5,915 nucleotides of DNA from Pseudomonadota bacterium (GTDB lineage Bacteria; Pseudomonadota; Alphaproteobacteria; Thalassobaculales; Thalassobaculaceae), in contig JAQBUJ010000228.1 in NCBI GenBank assembly GCA_027623845.1, positions 1 to 5,915 on the forward strand. Reading direction: 5' to 3'. Positions 1-5,250 of this stretch are shown here, in pieces. The translations under genes and the position numbers were made by a program. The notes beneath the pieces were generated by a model, which was given only the letters and a program-made list of their open reading frames with translations, ran no database searches and was not told the origin of the DNA. Position 1 is the first letter of the stretch; each line of letters opens with the position of its first letter.

Positions 1-19
1 CGAGCCTCGACTGCGCCGA

Positions 20-946
20 TTAACGCACCTGGAACACCAACTTTCCTTTCAGATGCCGAGCCTCGCTGACCCGGTGCGCGGCCACCGCTTCAGAGAGCGG
101 GTAGACCGTTACCTCGGGTACTTTGATCGCGCCGGCGGCGAGCAGGTCGAGGACCCGTTGCAGGTGCGGACGATCACGCCCAACCGCCGGGCGGAGCGAG
201 TCGACATCATCGCGCGGCGGGGTCGGGGCCTGCGGGCCGGAAGCAATGAAGGCCGCCCGGCCGCCTGGGCGCAGCACGGCGAACGAGCGCATCGCCACAT
301 CCTCGCCGGCGGTTTCGAACACCGCATCGATGTCCGACAGAACGGTGGTGAAATCGACGCTGTTGTAGTCGATCACCTCATCGGCGCCGAGACCCAGCAG
401 ATAGGCGTGGTTCGACGGGCTGGCGGTGGTGATCACCTTGGCGCCGATATGTTTGGCGATCTGGATCGCCATGCTGGCGACCCCGCCGGCGCCGCCCTGA
501 ATCAGGATGGTCTCACCGGGTTGCAGCTTGATGGTGTCCTCGATGCTGATCTTGGCGGTAAGACCGGTTAGCGCGATCGCCGCGGCGTCGACATGGCTGA
601 GGCCAGCCGGCTTGCGCGCCAGGATCGAGGATTTGACCGCGACCTTCTCGGCATAGGCGCCTTCCTGGCCAACGTCGAGCACGCCGAAAACTTCATCACC
701 GACAGCCAGATCGGCGCCCTCGCCCACCGCACTGACCACCCCGGAGAAATCCCGCCCAAGGATATAGGGGAAGGTCTCGATCGGCCCGCCCTCATAGCCG
801 CCGGCTCTGACCTTCCAGTCGGCGGCGTTCACCGAGGCGGTGTGCACGTCGCACACCACCATGCCGGGCCCGGCGACCGGGTCCGGCTGCTCGCCAAATT
901 TCAGCACCTCGGGGGCACCCTGGGTTTCCATGTAAATTGCCTTCAT
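20..946 (-). CDS. Zinc-independent MDR oxidoreductase (NADPH:quinone reductase-like)
   Basis: A 308-residue protein of the medium-chain dehydrogenase/reductase superfamily, quinone oxidoreductase branch; members transfer hydride from NADPH to quinones or enones in the cytosol. The N-terminal GroES-like half shows SVNAADWKVRAG (38-49) and the GRDFSGVVSAVG stretch (64-75) with GDEVFG (83-88). The Rossmann half has the dinucleotide loop GGAGGVASMAIQIAK (151-165), then GADEVIDY (187-194) and LRPGGR (225-230); the C-terminus is the usual KGKLVFQV. The glycine usually ending the GGxGGVG loop is Ala157, a tolerated variant. The zinc-ligand cysteine cluster of alcohol dehydrogenases is absent. Length is normal (about 310-330 in the family). 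ATG at 946 is preceded by GAGGA (955-951), a rather close Shine-Dalgarno. It lies 85 bp behind the lrp-like gene on the same strand and may be its target or share its transcript. The substrate cannot be read from the sequence. Confidence 0.93.
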   Translation of the reverse strand: MKAIYMETQGAPEVLKFGEQPDPVAGPGMVVCDVHTASVNAADWKVRAGGYEGGPIETFPYILGRDFSGVVSAVGEGADLAVGDEVFGVLDVGQEGAYAEKVAVKSSILARKPAGLSHVDAAAIALTGLTAKISIEDTIKLQPGETILIQGGAGGVASMAIQIAKHIGAKVITTASPSNHAYLLGLGADEVIDYNSVDFTTVLSDIDAVFETAGEDVAMRSFAVLRPGGRAAFIASGPQAPTPPRDDVDSLRPAVGRDRPHLQRVLDLLAAGAIKVPEVTVYPLSEAVAAHRVSEARHLKGKLVFQVR

Positions 947-985
947 CGGGTCCTCGATCCTTTTGGGTTTGCCGCATCATAACCC

Positions 986-1000
986 GCCGGGCGATCCGGC
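986..1000 (-). other. Small GC hairpin between lrp-like gene and oxidoreductase
   Basis: GCCGG (986-990) and CCGGC (996-1000) form a perfect 5-bp stem with a 5-nt loop in the 85-bp gap between the two minus-strand genes. No T-run follows on either strand, so it is not a convincing intrinsic terminator. It could be a processing or attenuation hairpin, or chance in GC-rich DNA. Confidence 0.25.
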
Positions 1001-1031
1001 CTAGGGATGAACGTGACATCTGGATTTTCAA

Positions 1032-1481
1032 TCAAATCGGCAGCGCCGTTGTTTGTTTGATCGATTCCATGGAAAACCGCGAGGTGACCTCGGCCAACGA
1101 CGTGGTCTCCACCAAGCGTTTGTAAAACTCATCAAAGCGTTTCATATCCGCCACCACGACCTTCAGCAGATAGTCGACCTCGCCGGCCATGCGGTGAAAT
1201 TCCATCACCTCGGGCATCGCCCGGACGGTCTCGGCGAAGCTTCTCAGCCAATCGACGGAATGCTCGCCGGTACGCAATTCCATGAAGACCGTCAGACCAA
1301 AGCCCAGTTGTTCGGCATCCAGAACCGCGGTCTGCCGGCGGATCACCCCGTCGGCCCTGAGCTTGTTGATTCGCTTCCAACAAGGCGAGGCCGATAGCCC
1401 AACTTCGCGCGCCACGTCGGTCACCGAAAGAGAACTGTCCTCCTGCAGGACACGCAGGATGCGCAGGTCCGTGTCATCCAT
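1032..1481 (-). CDS. Lrp/AsnC-family transcriptional regulator
   Basis: A 149-residue regulator starting MDDTDLRILRVLQ. The winged helix-turn-helix occupies roughly residues 3-62 (LSVTDVAREVGLSASPCWKRI is the HTH core). The ligand-sensing RAM domain follows, with FHRMAGEVDYLLKVVV as its signature strand, and the C-terminus ends with the typical IKQTTALPI. Lrp/AsnC proteins form dimers to octamers, bind AT-rich palindromes and respond to amino acids, often sulfur or branched-chain ones. A TTG two codons upstream (1487-1485) is also open, but the ATG at 1481 fits the usual family N-terminus. The gene is divergent from the sulfite-reduction operon, and a palindrome lies between them (1599-1610), so it may regulate itself, that operon or the adjacent oxidoreductase. 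None of this is shown by the sequence alone. The effector is unknown. Confidence 0.95.
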   Translation of the reverse strand: MDDTDLRILRVLQEDSSLSVTDVAREVGLSASPCWKRINKLRADGVIRRQTAVLDAEQLGFGLTVFMELRTGEHSVDWLRSFAETVRAMPEVMEFHRMAGEVDYLLKVVVADMKRFDEFYKRLVETTSLAEVTSRFSMESIKQTTALPI

Positions 1482-1524
1482 TCTCAAATCCCGCCGTTAT
1501 GGAATGATTGATCGTCTCTCCGGC

Positions 1525-1555
1525 CATATAACGACAAATTTATTCTATTTTTCAA
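1525..1555 (-). promoter_or_regulatory. Candidate promoter of the lrp-like gene
   Basis: On the minus strand TTGAAA (1555-1550, 5/6 match to the sigma-70 -35) is followed after 18-19 nt by TTATAT/TATATG (around 1531-1525) as a -10-like element, in the most AT-rich stretch of the intergenic region and about 45 bp upstream of the start codon. Spacing is slightly long. This is a motif-level prediction only. Confidence 0.35.
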
Positions 1556-1561
1556 GCCCCA

Positions 1562-1591
1562 TTGCGCGAATGGGAAAGATTTCAATATGAA
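1562..1591 (+). promoter_or_regulatory. Candidate promoter of the cysG operon
   Basis: TTGCGC (1562-1567) and TATGAA (1586-1591) are separated by 18 nt and lie about 45 bp upstream of the riboswitch P1 stem, a sensible distance for the start of the leader RNA. Both boxes are weak matches to the sigma-70 consensus. The palindrome at 1599-1610 would then lie at or just after the start site. Confidence 0.3.
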
Positions 1592-1598
1592 TAGCGGA

Positions 1599-1619
1599 AG
1601 GAATATTCCTGGATATTCC
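1599..1619. promoter_or_regulatory. Palindromic operator candidate with imperfect second copy
   Basis: AGGAATATTCCT (1599-1610) is a perfect 12-bp inverted repeat with an AT core. It is immediately followed by GGATATTCC (1611-1619), a near copy lacking one A. It lies between the divergent lrp-like gene and cysG, next to the candidate cysG promoter. AT-cored palindromes suit Lrp/AsnC dimers and other dimeric regulators. Which protein binds here is inference. Confidence 0.45.
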
Positions 1620-1620
1620 A

Positions 1621-1634
1621 TCTCCGCAAGGAGA
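1621..1634 (+). other. GNRA-capped hairpin just 5' of the riboswitch
   Basis: TCTCC (1621-1625), GCAA tetraloop (1626-1629) and GGAGA (1630-1634) form a perfect 5-bp stem with a stable GNRA loop, one base before the P1 stem of the SAM-II aptamer. TCTCC could alternatively pair with the Shine-Dalgarno GGAGA at 1726-1730. Confidence 0.45.
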
Positions 1635-1635
1635 T

Positions 1636-1684
1636 CGCGGCGATTTGAGGGGCAGCTTGCGTCCGCGTCACCAACCGCTAAAGC
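1636..1684 (+). ncRNA. SAM-II (SAM-alpha) riboswitch aptamer
   Basis: The stretch has the layout and conserved blocks of the SAM-II riboswitch, an H-type pseudoknot known mainly from alphaproteobacteria that binds S-adenosylmethionine and usually turns down methionine or sulfur genes. P1 is CGCGG (1636-1640) with CCGCG (1663-1667). The P1 loop carries the conserved GATTTG (1642-1647) and CTTGC (1656-1660). After P1 a 9-nt A/C-rich linker leads to the conserved GCTAAA (1677-1682). The P2 pseudoknot can be written out: GCTT (1655-1658) pairs with AAGC (1681-1684) and GCG (1659-1661) with CGC (1676-1678), leaving U1679 and A1680 bulged. Order, spacing and blocks match family members as I remember them; no covariance search was run. 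It lies about 125 nt before cysG, so it would let SAM levels control siroheme and sulfite-reductase synthesis. Confidence 0.87.
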
Positions 1685-1685
1685 G

Positions 1686-1706
1686 CCACGGGTAAGTCTC
1701 CCGTGG
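1686..1706 (+). promoter_or_regulatory. Hairpin downstream of the SAM-II aptamer (possible expression platform)
   Basis: CCACGGG (1686-1692) and CCCGTGG (1700-1706) form a perfect 7-bp GC-rich stem with a 7-nt loop, two bases after the aptamer ends. No T-run follows, so it is not a classical intrinsic terminator. TCTCC in its loop and 3' arm (1697-1701) is complementary to the Shine-Dalgarno GGAGA at 1726-1730. The aptamer's 3' strand AGCGC (1682-1686) can also pair with GCGCT (1717-1721) just before that Shine-Dalgarno. These competing pairings could couple ligand binding to translation. Confidence 0.5.
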
Positions 1707-1722
1707 GCCCGACAACGCGCTC

Positions 1723-1730
1723 AAAGGAGA
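1723..1730 (+). promoter_or_regulatory. Strong Shine-Dalgarno before the upstream reading frame
   Basis: AAAGGAGA is a near-ideal ribosome binding site, with GGAG ending 7 nt before the GTG at 1737. It is far too distant (about 80 nt) to serve the cysG ATG at 1811 directly, which supports a translated upstream frame. Confidence 0.6.
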
Positions 1731-1736
1731 GACGTC

Positions 1737-1814
1737 GTGCAACGGACCCGGCCCGCCATGGATAAACCGGCCAAGATCACCGCCGCGCCGAAAAACCTAT
1801 CGAGGCGAGCATGA
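1737..1814 (+). CDS. Short upstream reading frame coupled to cysG (25 codons)
   Basis: A GTG-initiated frame of 25 codons (MQRTRPAMDKPAKITAAPKN, then LSRRA) has a near-ideal Shine-Dalgarno 7 nt upstream and ends with a TGA that overlaps the cysG start as ATGA. It is basic and Pro/Ala-rich, with no signal peptide, no membrane segment and no cysteine run like those of known cys leader peptides. It is in a different frame from cysG, so it is not a cysG N-terminal extension. The arrangement fits translational coupling: ribosomes loaded under control of the riboswitch would terminate on the weakly served cysG start (only GAGGCGAG just before it) and reinitiate. An internal ATG at 1758 is another possible start. 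Whether the peptide itself has a role is unknown; I recognise no family. It could still be a chance frame. Confidence 0.45.
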   Translation: MQRTRPAMDKPAKITAAPKNLSRRA

Positions 1815-3259
1815 GATATTTACCGCTTTTCGCCGACCTCGCCGGACGGCGTTGTCTGGTGATCGGCGGGACCGAGACCGCCGCACGGAAAATTCGCCTG
1901 CTGCTGAAAGCCGGAGCCATTCCGTTGGTTCTCGCCGACACGGTGACCGAGGAGATCGCCGCCGCAGCCGATCGCCAGGAACTGCTGATCGAAAATCGCC
2001 GGTTCACGCCAATGGACCTTACGGATGTCTCGCTTGTCGTCGTCGCTAACGCCAGTGAAAGCGAAAGTGAAGCCCAGATCAGTGAAACAGCGATCGACGA
2101 AGCCGAGGCCAAGGCCATCTCAATCGCCGCCCGACGGGCCGGCATCCCGGTAAACGTCGTCGATCGACCGGACCTGTGCAGCGTGATCTTCCCCGGCATC
2201 ATCGACCGTGACCCGATCCTGGTTGCGGTCGCCAGCGCCGGTAATTCGCCGGTGCTGGTCCGCCGCCTGCGGGAGAAAATCGAGGCGGCGCTACCATCGC
2301 GGATCGGCCGTCTGGCCAGCTTCGCCGGGCGTTTCCGCAGCGCTGTCGCCCGGGCCGTCACCGCCCCCTCGGCTCGCCGGGCGTTCTGGGAACGGGTGCT
2401 GGACGGCCCCATCGGCTCGCGGGTATTGCGCGGTGACGAACCCGCCGCGACCGAGGCGATGCTGCGCCTGATCAACGCCCCGCACCCGTCCGCGCCGCCG
2501 CTTGGCAATGTCGCCCTGGTCGGCGCCGGACCGGGCGATCCGGATCTGTTGACCCTGCGCGCGTTGCGCCTGCTGCAGGAAGCCGATGTGGTGGTGCATG
2601 ACGCGCTGATCGGCGATGGCGTTCTTGACTTGGTGCGCCGGGACGCGGCGCGGATCGACGTTGGCAAGCGCAAGGGCGATCACCGATCCAGTCAAGCCGA
2701 GATCAACCAATTGCTCGCCGATCAGGCCAAAGCCGGACAGCGGGTCGTGCGCCTCAAGGGCGGCGATCCTTTCCTGTTCGGACGCGGCGGCGAGGAAATG
2801 GACTTTTTGCGCGCCCACGGCATCGATGTCGAAGTCGTTCCCGGCATCACCGCGGCGCTGGGAGCGGCGGCGGCCAGTGGAATCCCGCTTACCCATCGCC
2901 ACCACGCCTCGGCGGTCACCTTCATCACCGGCCATGGCGGAAGCGAGGGTGCGGACAGCCTCGACGACACGCTGCTCGGCAATGCAAACCACACAGTCGC
3001 GGTCTATATGGGATTGAGCGTCGCCGGCCAGGTGGCCGCACGGGCGATCGCCGCCGGACGGGCAGGCTCCACCCCGGTGGCGGTGATCGACCGCGCCACC
3101 CATACCGATCAGCAGGTGCTGCACGGCACCCTTAGCGACCTTGGCGCTCTGGTGGAGCGCGCGGCGCTTACCGGTCCGGCGCTGTTGATTATTGGCGAGG
3201 TAGCGGCAGTGGCTGGCTTGATGCCGGTCGCCGCGCCACTGCGCCGCGCCGCTGGCTGA
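1811..3259 (+). CDS. cysG: Siroheme synthase CysG (fused dehydrogenase/ferrochelatase and SUMT)
   Basis: A 482-residue trifunctional enzyme turning uroporphyrinogen III into siroheme: SAM-dependent bis-methylation to precorrin-2, NAD-dependent oxidation to sirohydrochlorin, then iron insertion. The N-terminal dehydrogenase/chelatase half (about 1-225) starts RYLPLFADL and shows NVVD, whose Asp118 matches the E. coli catalytic Asp104, and VAVASAGNSPV, whose Ser142 matches Ser128. The C-terminal methyltransferase half (about 232-470) has VGAGPGDPDLLT (237-248), Asp264, Lys286, RLKGGDPFLFGRGGEE (314-329), VVPGITAA (342-349), GIPLTHR (357-363) and YMGL with Met400 (E. coli Met382). It is about 25 residues longer than E. 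coli CysG (457), partly from a Ser/Glu-rich insertion of about 14 residues near 80-110. The nucleotide loop reads GGTETAA where GGGxVA is usual. First full-size gene of the sulfite-reduction operon; the ATG overlaps the upstream frame's stop. Confidence 0.96.
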   Translation: MRYLPLFADLAGRRCLVIGGTETAARKIRLLLKAGAIPLVLADTVTEEIAAAADRQELLIENRRFTPMDLTDVSLVVVANASESESEAQISETAIDEAEAKAISIAARRAGIPVNVVDRPDLCSVIFPGIIDRDPILVAVASAGNSPVLVRRLREKIEAALPSRIGRLASFAGRFRSAVARAVTAPSARRAFWERVLDGPIGSRVLRGDEPAATEAMLRLINAPHPSAPPLGNVALVGAGPGDPDLLTLRALRLLQEADVVVHDALIGDGVLDLVRRDAARIDVGKRKGDHRSSQAEINQLLADQAKAGQRVVRLKGGDPFLFGRGGEEMDFLRAHGIDVEVVPGITAALGAAAASGIPLTHRHHASAVTFITGHGGSEGADSLDDTLLGNANHTVAVYMGLSVAGQVAARAIAAGRAGSTPVAVIDRATHTDQQVLHGTLSDLGALVERAALTGPALLIIGEVAAVAGLMPVAAPLRRAAG

Positions 3260-3282
3260 CGACAGCGGAAAACAGGAGAACA

Positions 3283-3594
3283 ATGATGCGAAAACCGGCG
3301 ATCCAAGTAATGACCGCGAACCGGCTCACGGACGGGGTGGTGCTGTATCTGGCCCGGGATGACCAATGGGTCGAGCAGCTCGGCGACGCCCGTTTCGCCA
3401 AGACCGATAACGCTGTCGAGCAGTTGCAGGCCGCCGCCGACGCCGCCGTCCAGGATCGTCTGGTCATCGGCCCCTATCTGTTCACCGTTGAAGCCTTTGA
3501 CGGTGGGTTTCGCCCGATCAGCCAACGCGAGCATATCCGGGCGCTCGGTCCGACCGTCGGCACCGACATGCCCGCCGCCGCTTCGGGAGTTTGA
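3283..3594 (+). CDS. DUF2849 family protein, sulfite-reductase operon partner
   Basis: A 103-residue soluble protein that I assign to the DUF2849 family from its VMTANRLTDGVVLYL start region and from its place between a siroheme synthase and CysI, where this family is habitually found in alphaproteobacteria. Other visible stretches are WVEQL, AKTDNAVEQLQAAADAAV and the C-terminal REHIRALGPTVG. It has no cysteines, signal peptide or membrane segment, so a redox metal or disulfide role is not evident. Two adjacent ATGs exist. AGGAG (3274-3278) is 4 nt from the first (3283) but 7 nt from the second (3286), so the second may be the true start. It begins 23 bp after cysG and ends 3 bp before cysI, so it is certainly co-transcribed. 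Association with sulfite reduction is contextual; no biochemical activity is established to my knowledge. Confidence 0.87.
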   Translation: MMRKPAIQVMTANRLTDGVVLYLARDDQWVEQLGDARFAKTDNAVEQLQAAADAAVQDRLVIGPYLFTVEAFDGGFRPISQREHIRALGPTVGTDMPAAASGV

Positions 3595-3597
3595 CCC

Positions 3598-5250
3598 ATG
3601 TACGCCTATGACGCCTTCGACCATGCCTTCGTCCAGGATCGCGCCAACGAGTTCCGCGAACAGGTCGCCCGGCGCCTGGCCGGCGCGTTGACCGAGGACG
3701 AGTTCAAACCGCTCCGCCTGATGAACGGGCTGTACCTGCAACTGCACGCCTACATGCTGCGGGTGGCGATTCCCTACGGCACGTTATCGGCCGACCAGAT
3801 GCGCCGTCTTGCGCTGATCGCGCGGCGTTGGGACCGGGGTTACGGCCATTTCACCACGCGCCAGAATATTCAGTTCAACTGGCCAGCGCTGGTCGACGTA
3901 CCGGACATCCTGGACTCGCTCGCCGAGGTCGAGATGCACGCCATCCAGCCCTCCGGTAATTGCATTCGTAACGTCACCGCCGATCCGTTTTCCGGAGCCG
4001 CCGCCGACGAGATCGAAGACTCCCGCGTCTGGGCCGAGATCATCCGCCAGTGGTCGACCCTGCACCCGGAATTCGCGTTTCTGCCGCGCAAGTTCAAGAT
4101 CGCGGTCACCGGCGCTGAGGCCGACCGTACGGCGGTGAAGTTTCATGACATCGGCCTGCGCATGCGGCGGAACGCCGAGGGCGAGGTTGGCTTCGAGGTG
4201 ATTGTCGGCGGCGGCCAGGGGCGCACCCCGATCGTCGGCGTCACGATCCGCGAGTTTCTGCCGAAACAGCATTTATTGTCTTATCTGGAAGCGGTCCTGC
4301 GCACCTATAATCTGCTGGGCCGGCGCGACAATCTATACAAAGCCAGGATCAAGATCCTGGTGGCCGAGACCGGCGCCGCCGTGTTCACCGAGGCGGTGGA
4401 GGCGGAATGGGAGCGTATTCGCGGCGGCGCGTTGACCCTGCCACAAGACGAGATCCACCGGATCGAAGCGCATTTCGCACCGCCGTTGCTGGTGGCGGCC
4501 TTGGCCGATGGCGGATACGCGGCGGCGCGACTGCAAAGCCCGGACTTCGCCGCCTGGTGCCGGTCCAATCTGTTCACCCACCGGATCCCCGGTCATGCGG
4601 TCGTGACGATCTCGCTCAAGCCCGCCGGCGGTATCCCCGGCGATGCGACGGCGGAGCAGATGGAAGCGGTCGCCGATCTCGCCGATCGATATGCCCGCGG
4701 CGAGATCAGAGTCACCCATGAACAGAATTTGGTGCTGCCGCATGTGCGTGAAAGCAACCTGTTCGCCGTCTGGCAGGCGCTGGTCGCAGCCGATCTTGGG
4801 ACCGCGAATGTCGGTTTGATCTCCGACATCATCGCTTGTCCGGGGCTGGATTATTGCAATCTCGCCAACGCCAGAGCGATCCCGGTGGCGCAGCGGATCA
4901 GCCGTCACTTCGCCGATCCGGCGCTGGTCGAGGAGATCGGCCCGATCACCCTCAACATATCCGGCTGCATCAACGCCTGTGGTCACCATCATGCCGGCCA
5001 TATCGGCATTCTTGGCGTCGATAAGCACGGCGAGGAGTTCTACCAAATCACCCTCGGCGGCGCCGCCGATGACGATGCGGCGATCGGCCAGATCCTCGGC
5101 CCGTCGGTGCCCTATGACGGCGTCGTCGAGGCGGTCGACACGATCATCCAAACCTACCGCGCGGTCCGCCAGACCGACGAGCGGTTCATCGACACGGTCC
5201 GGCGCACCGGCATCAACCCATTCAAGGAGGCTCTCTATGCCGATCGTTAA
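3598..5250 (+). CDS. cysI: Sulfite (nitrite/sulfite) reductase hemoprotein CysI
   Basis: A 550-residue siroheme and [4Fe-4S] enzyme carrying out the six-electron reduction of sulfite to sulfide in the cytosol. It has the duplicated architecture of the family: ferredoxin-like half-domains around GHFTTRQNIQFNW (83-95) and RVTHEQNLVLPHV (371-383). The cluster and siroheme ligands are C-x5-C in ACPGLDYC (Cys414, Cys420) and C-x3-C in SGCINACGHH (Cys457, Cys461). Siroheme/anion-site basic residues are visible: Arg88, Arg124 (NCIRNV), Arg143, and Lys165/Lys167 in LPRKFKIAV. All four cysteines are present, so the enzyme looks intact. Family members include ferredoxin-type nitrite reductases; CysG and the DUF2849/DUF934 neighbours favour sulfite. 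No flavoprotein CysJ is in the window, so the electron donor must be encoded elsewhere, perhaps ferredoxin. GGGAG (3585-3589) sits 8 nt before the ATG. The 3' end overlaps the next gene by 14 nt. Confidence 0.95.
   Translation: MYAYDAFDHAFVQDRANEFREQVARRLAGALTEDEFKPLRLMNGLYLQLHAYMLRVAIPYGTLSADQMRRLALIARRWDRGYGHFTTRQNIQFNWPALVDVPDILDSLAEVEMHAIQPSGNCIRNVTADPFSGAAADEIEDSRVWAEIIRQWSTLHPEFAFLPRKFKIAVTGAEADRTAVKFHDIGLRMRRNAEGEVGFEVIVGGGQGRTPIVGVTIREFLPKQHLLSYLEAVLRTYNLLGRRDNLYKARIKILVAETGAAVFTEAVEAEWERIRGGALTLPQDEIHRIEAHFAPPLLVAALADGGYAAARLQSPDFAAWCRSNLFTHRIPGHAVVTISLKPAGGIPGDATAEQMEAVADLADRYARGEIRVTHEQNLVLPHVRESNLFAVWQALVAADLGTANVGLISDIIACPGLDYCNLANARAIPVAQRISRHFADPALVEEIGPITLNISGCINACGHHHAGHIGILGVDKHGEEFYQITLGGAADDDAAIGQILGPSVPYDGVVEAVDTIIQTYRAVRQTDERFIDTVRRTGINPFKEALYADR
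5224..5230 (+). promoter_or_regulatory. Shine-Dalgarno inside the cysI 3' end that sets the DUF934 start
   Basis: AAGGAGG lies within the last codons of cysI, 6 nt before the ATG at 5237. This near-perfect ribosome binding site fixes the start of the DUF934 gene inside cysI, although its frame is open far upstream. Confidence 0.8.

Noticed and set aside
1..66. Direct repeat CGAGCCTCG at 1-9 and 58-66
   Set aside because: Nine bases of common GC-rich composition, one copy inside the oxidoreductase gene. No target-site or element context.
1686..1706. Intrinsic terminator at the 7-bp leader hairpin
   Set aside because: No T-run follows the stem (next bases are GCCCGACAAC), so it is reported only as a possible platform hairpin.
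1587..1814. A longer 75-codon frame from the ATG at 1587 ending on the cysG start
   Set aside because: It would translate straight through the structured SAM-II aptamer, has no good Shine-Dalgarno and its upstream part has no protein-like pattern. Only its last 25 codons, served by the strong site at 1723-1730, are kept.
1777..2673. Long minus-strand frame opposite the cysG 5' half
   Set aside because: Ser/Arg/Ala-rich shadow translation typical of an antisense frame in GC-rich DNA. The plus strand holds cysG with conserved catalytic residues.
4979..5236. Upstream extension of the DUF934 frame inside cysI
   Set aside because: It overlaps the CysI cluster-ligand region and reads as a low-complexity Ser/Arg shadow. 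The strong Shine-Dalgarno at 5224-5230 and the family N-terminus fix the start at 5237.
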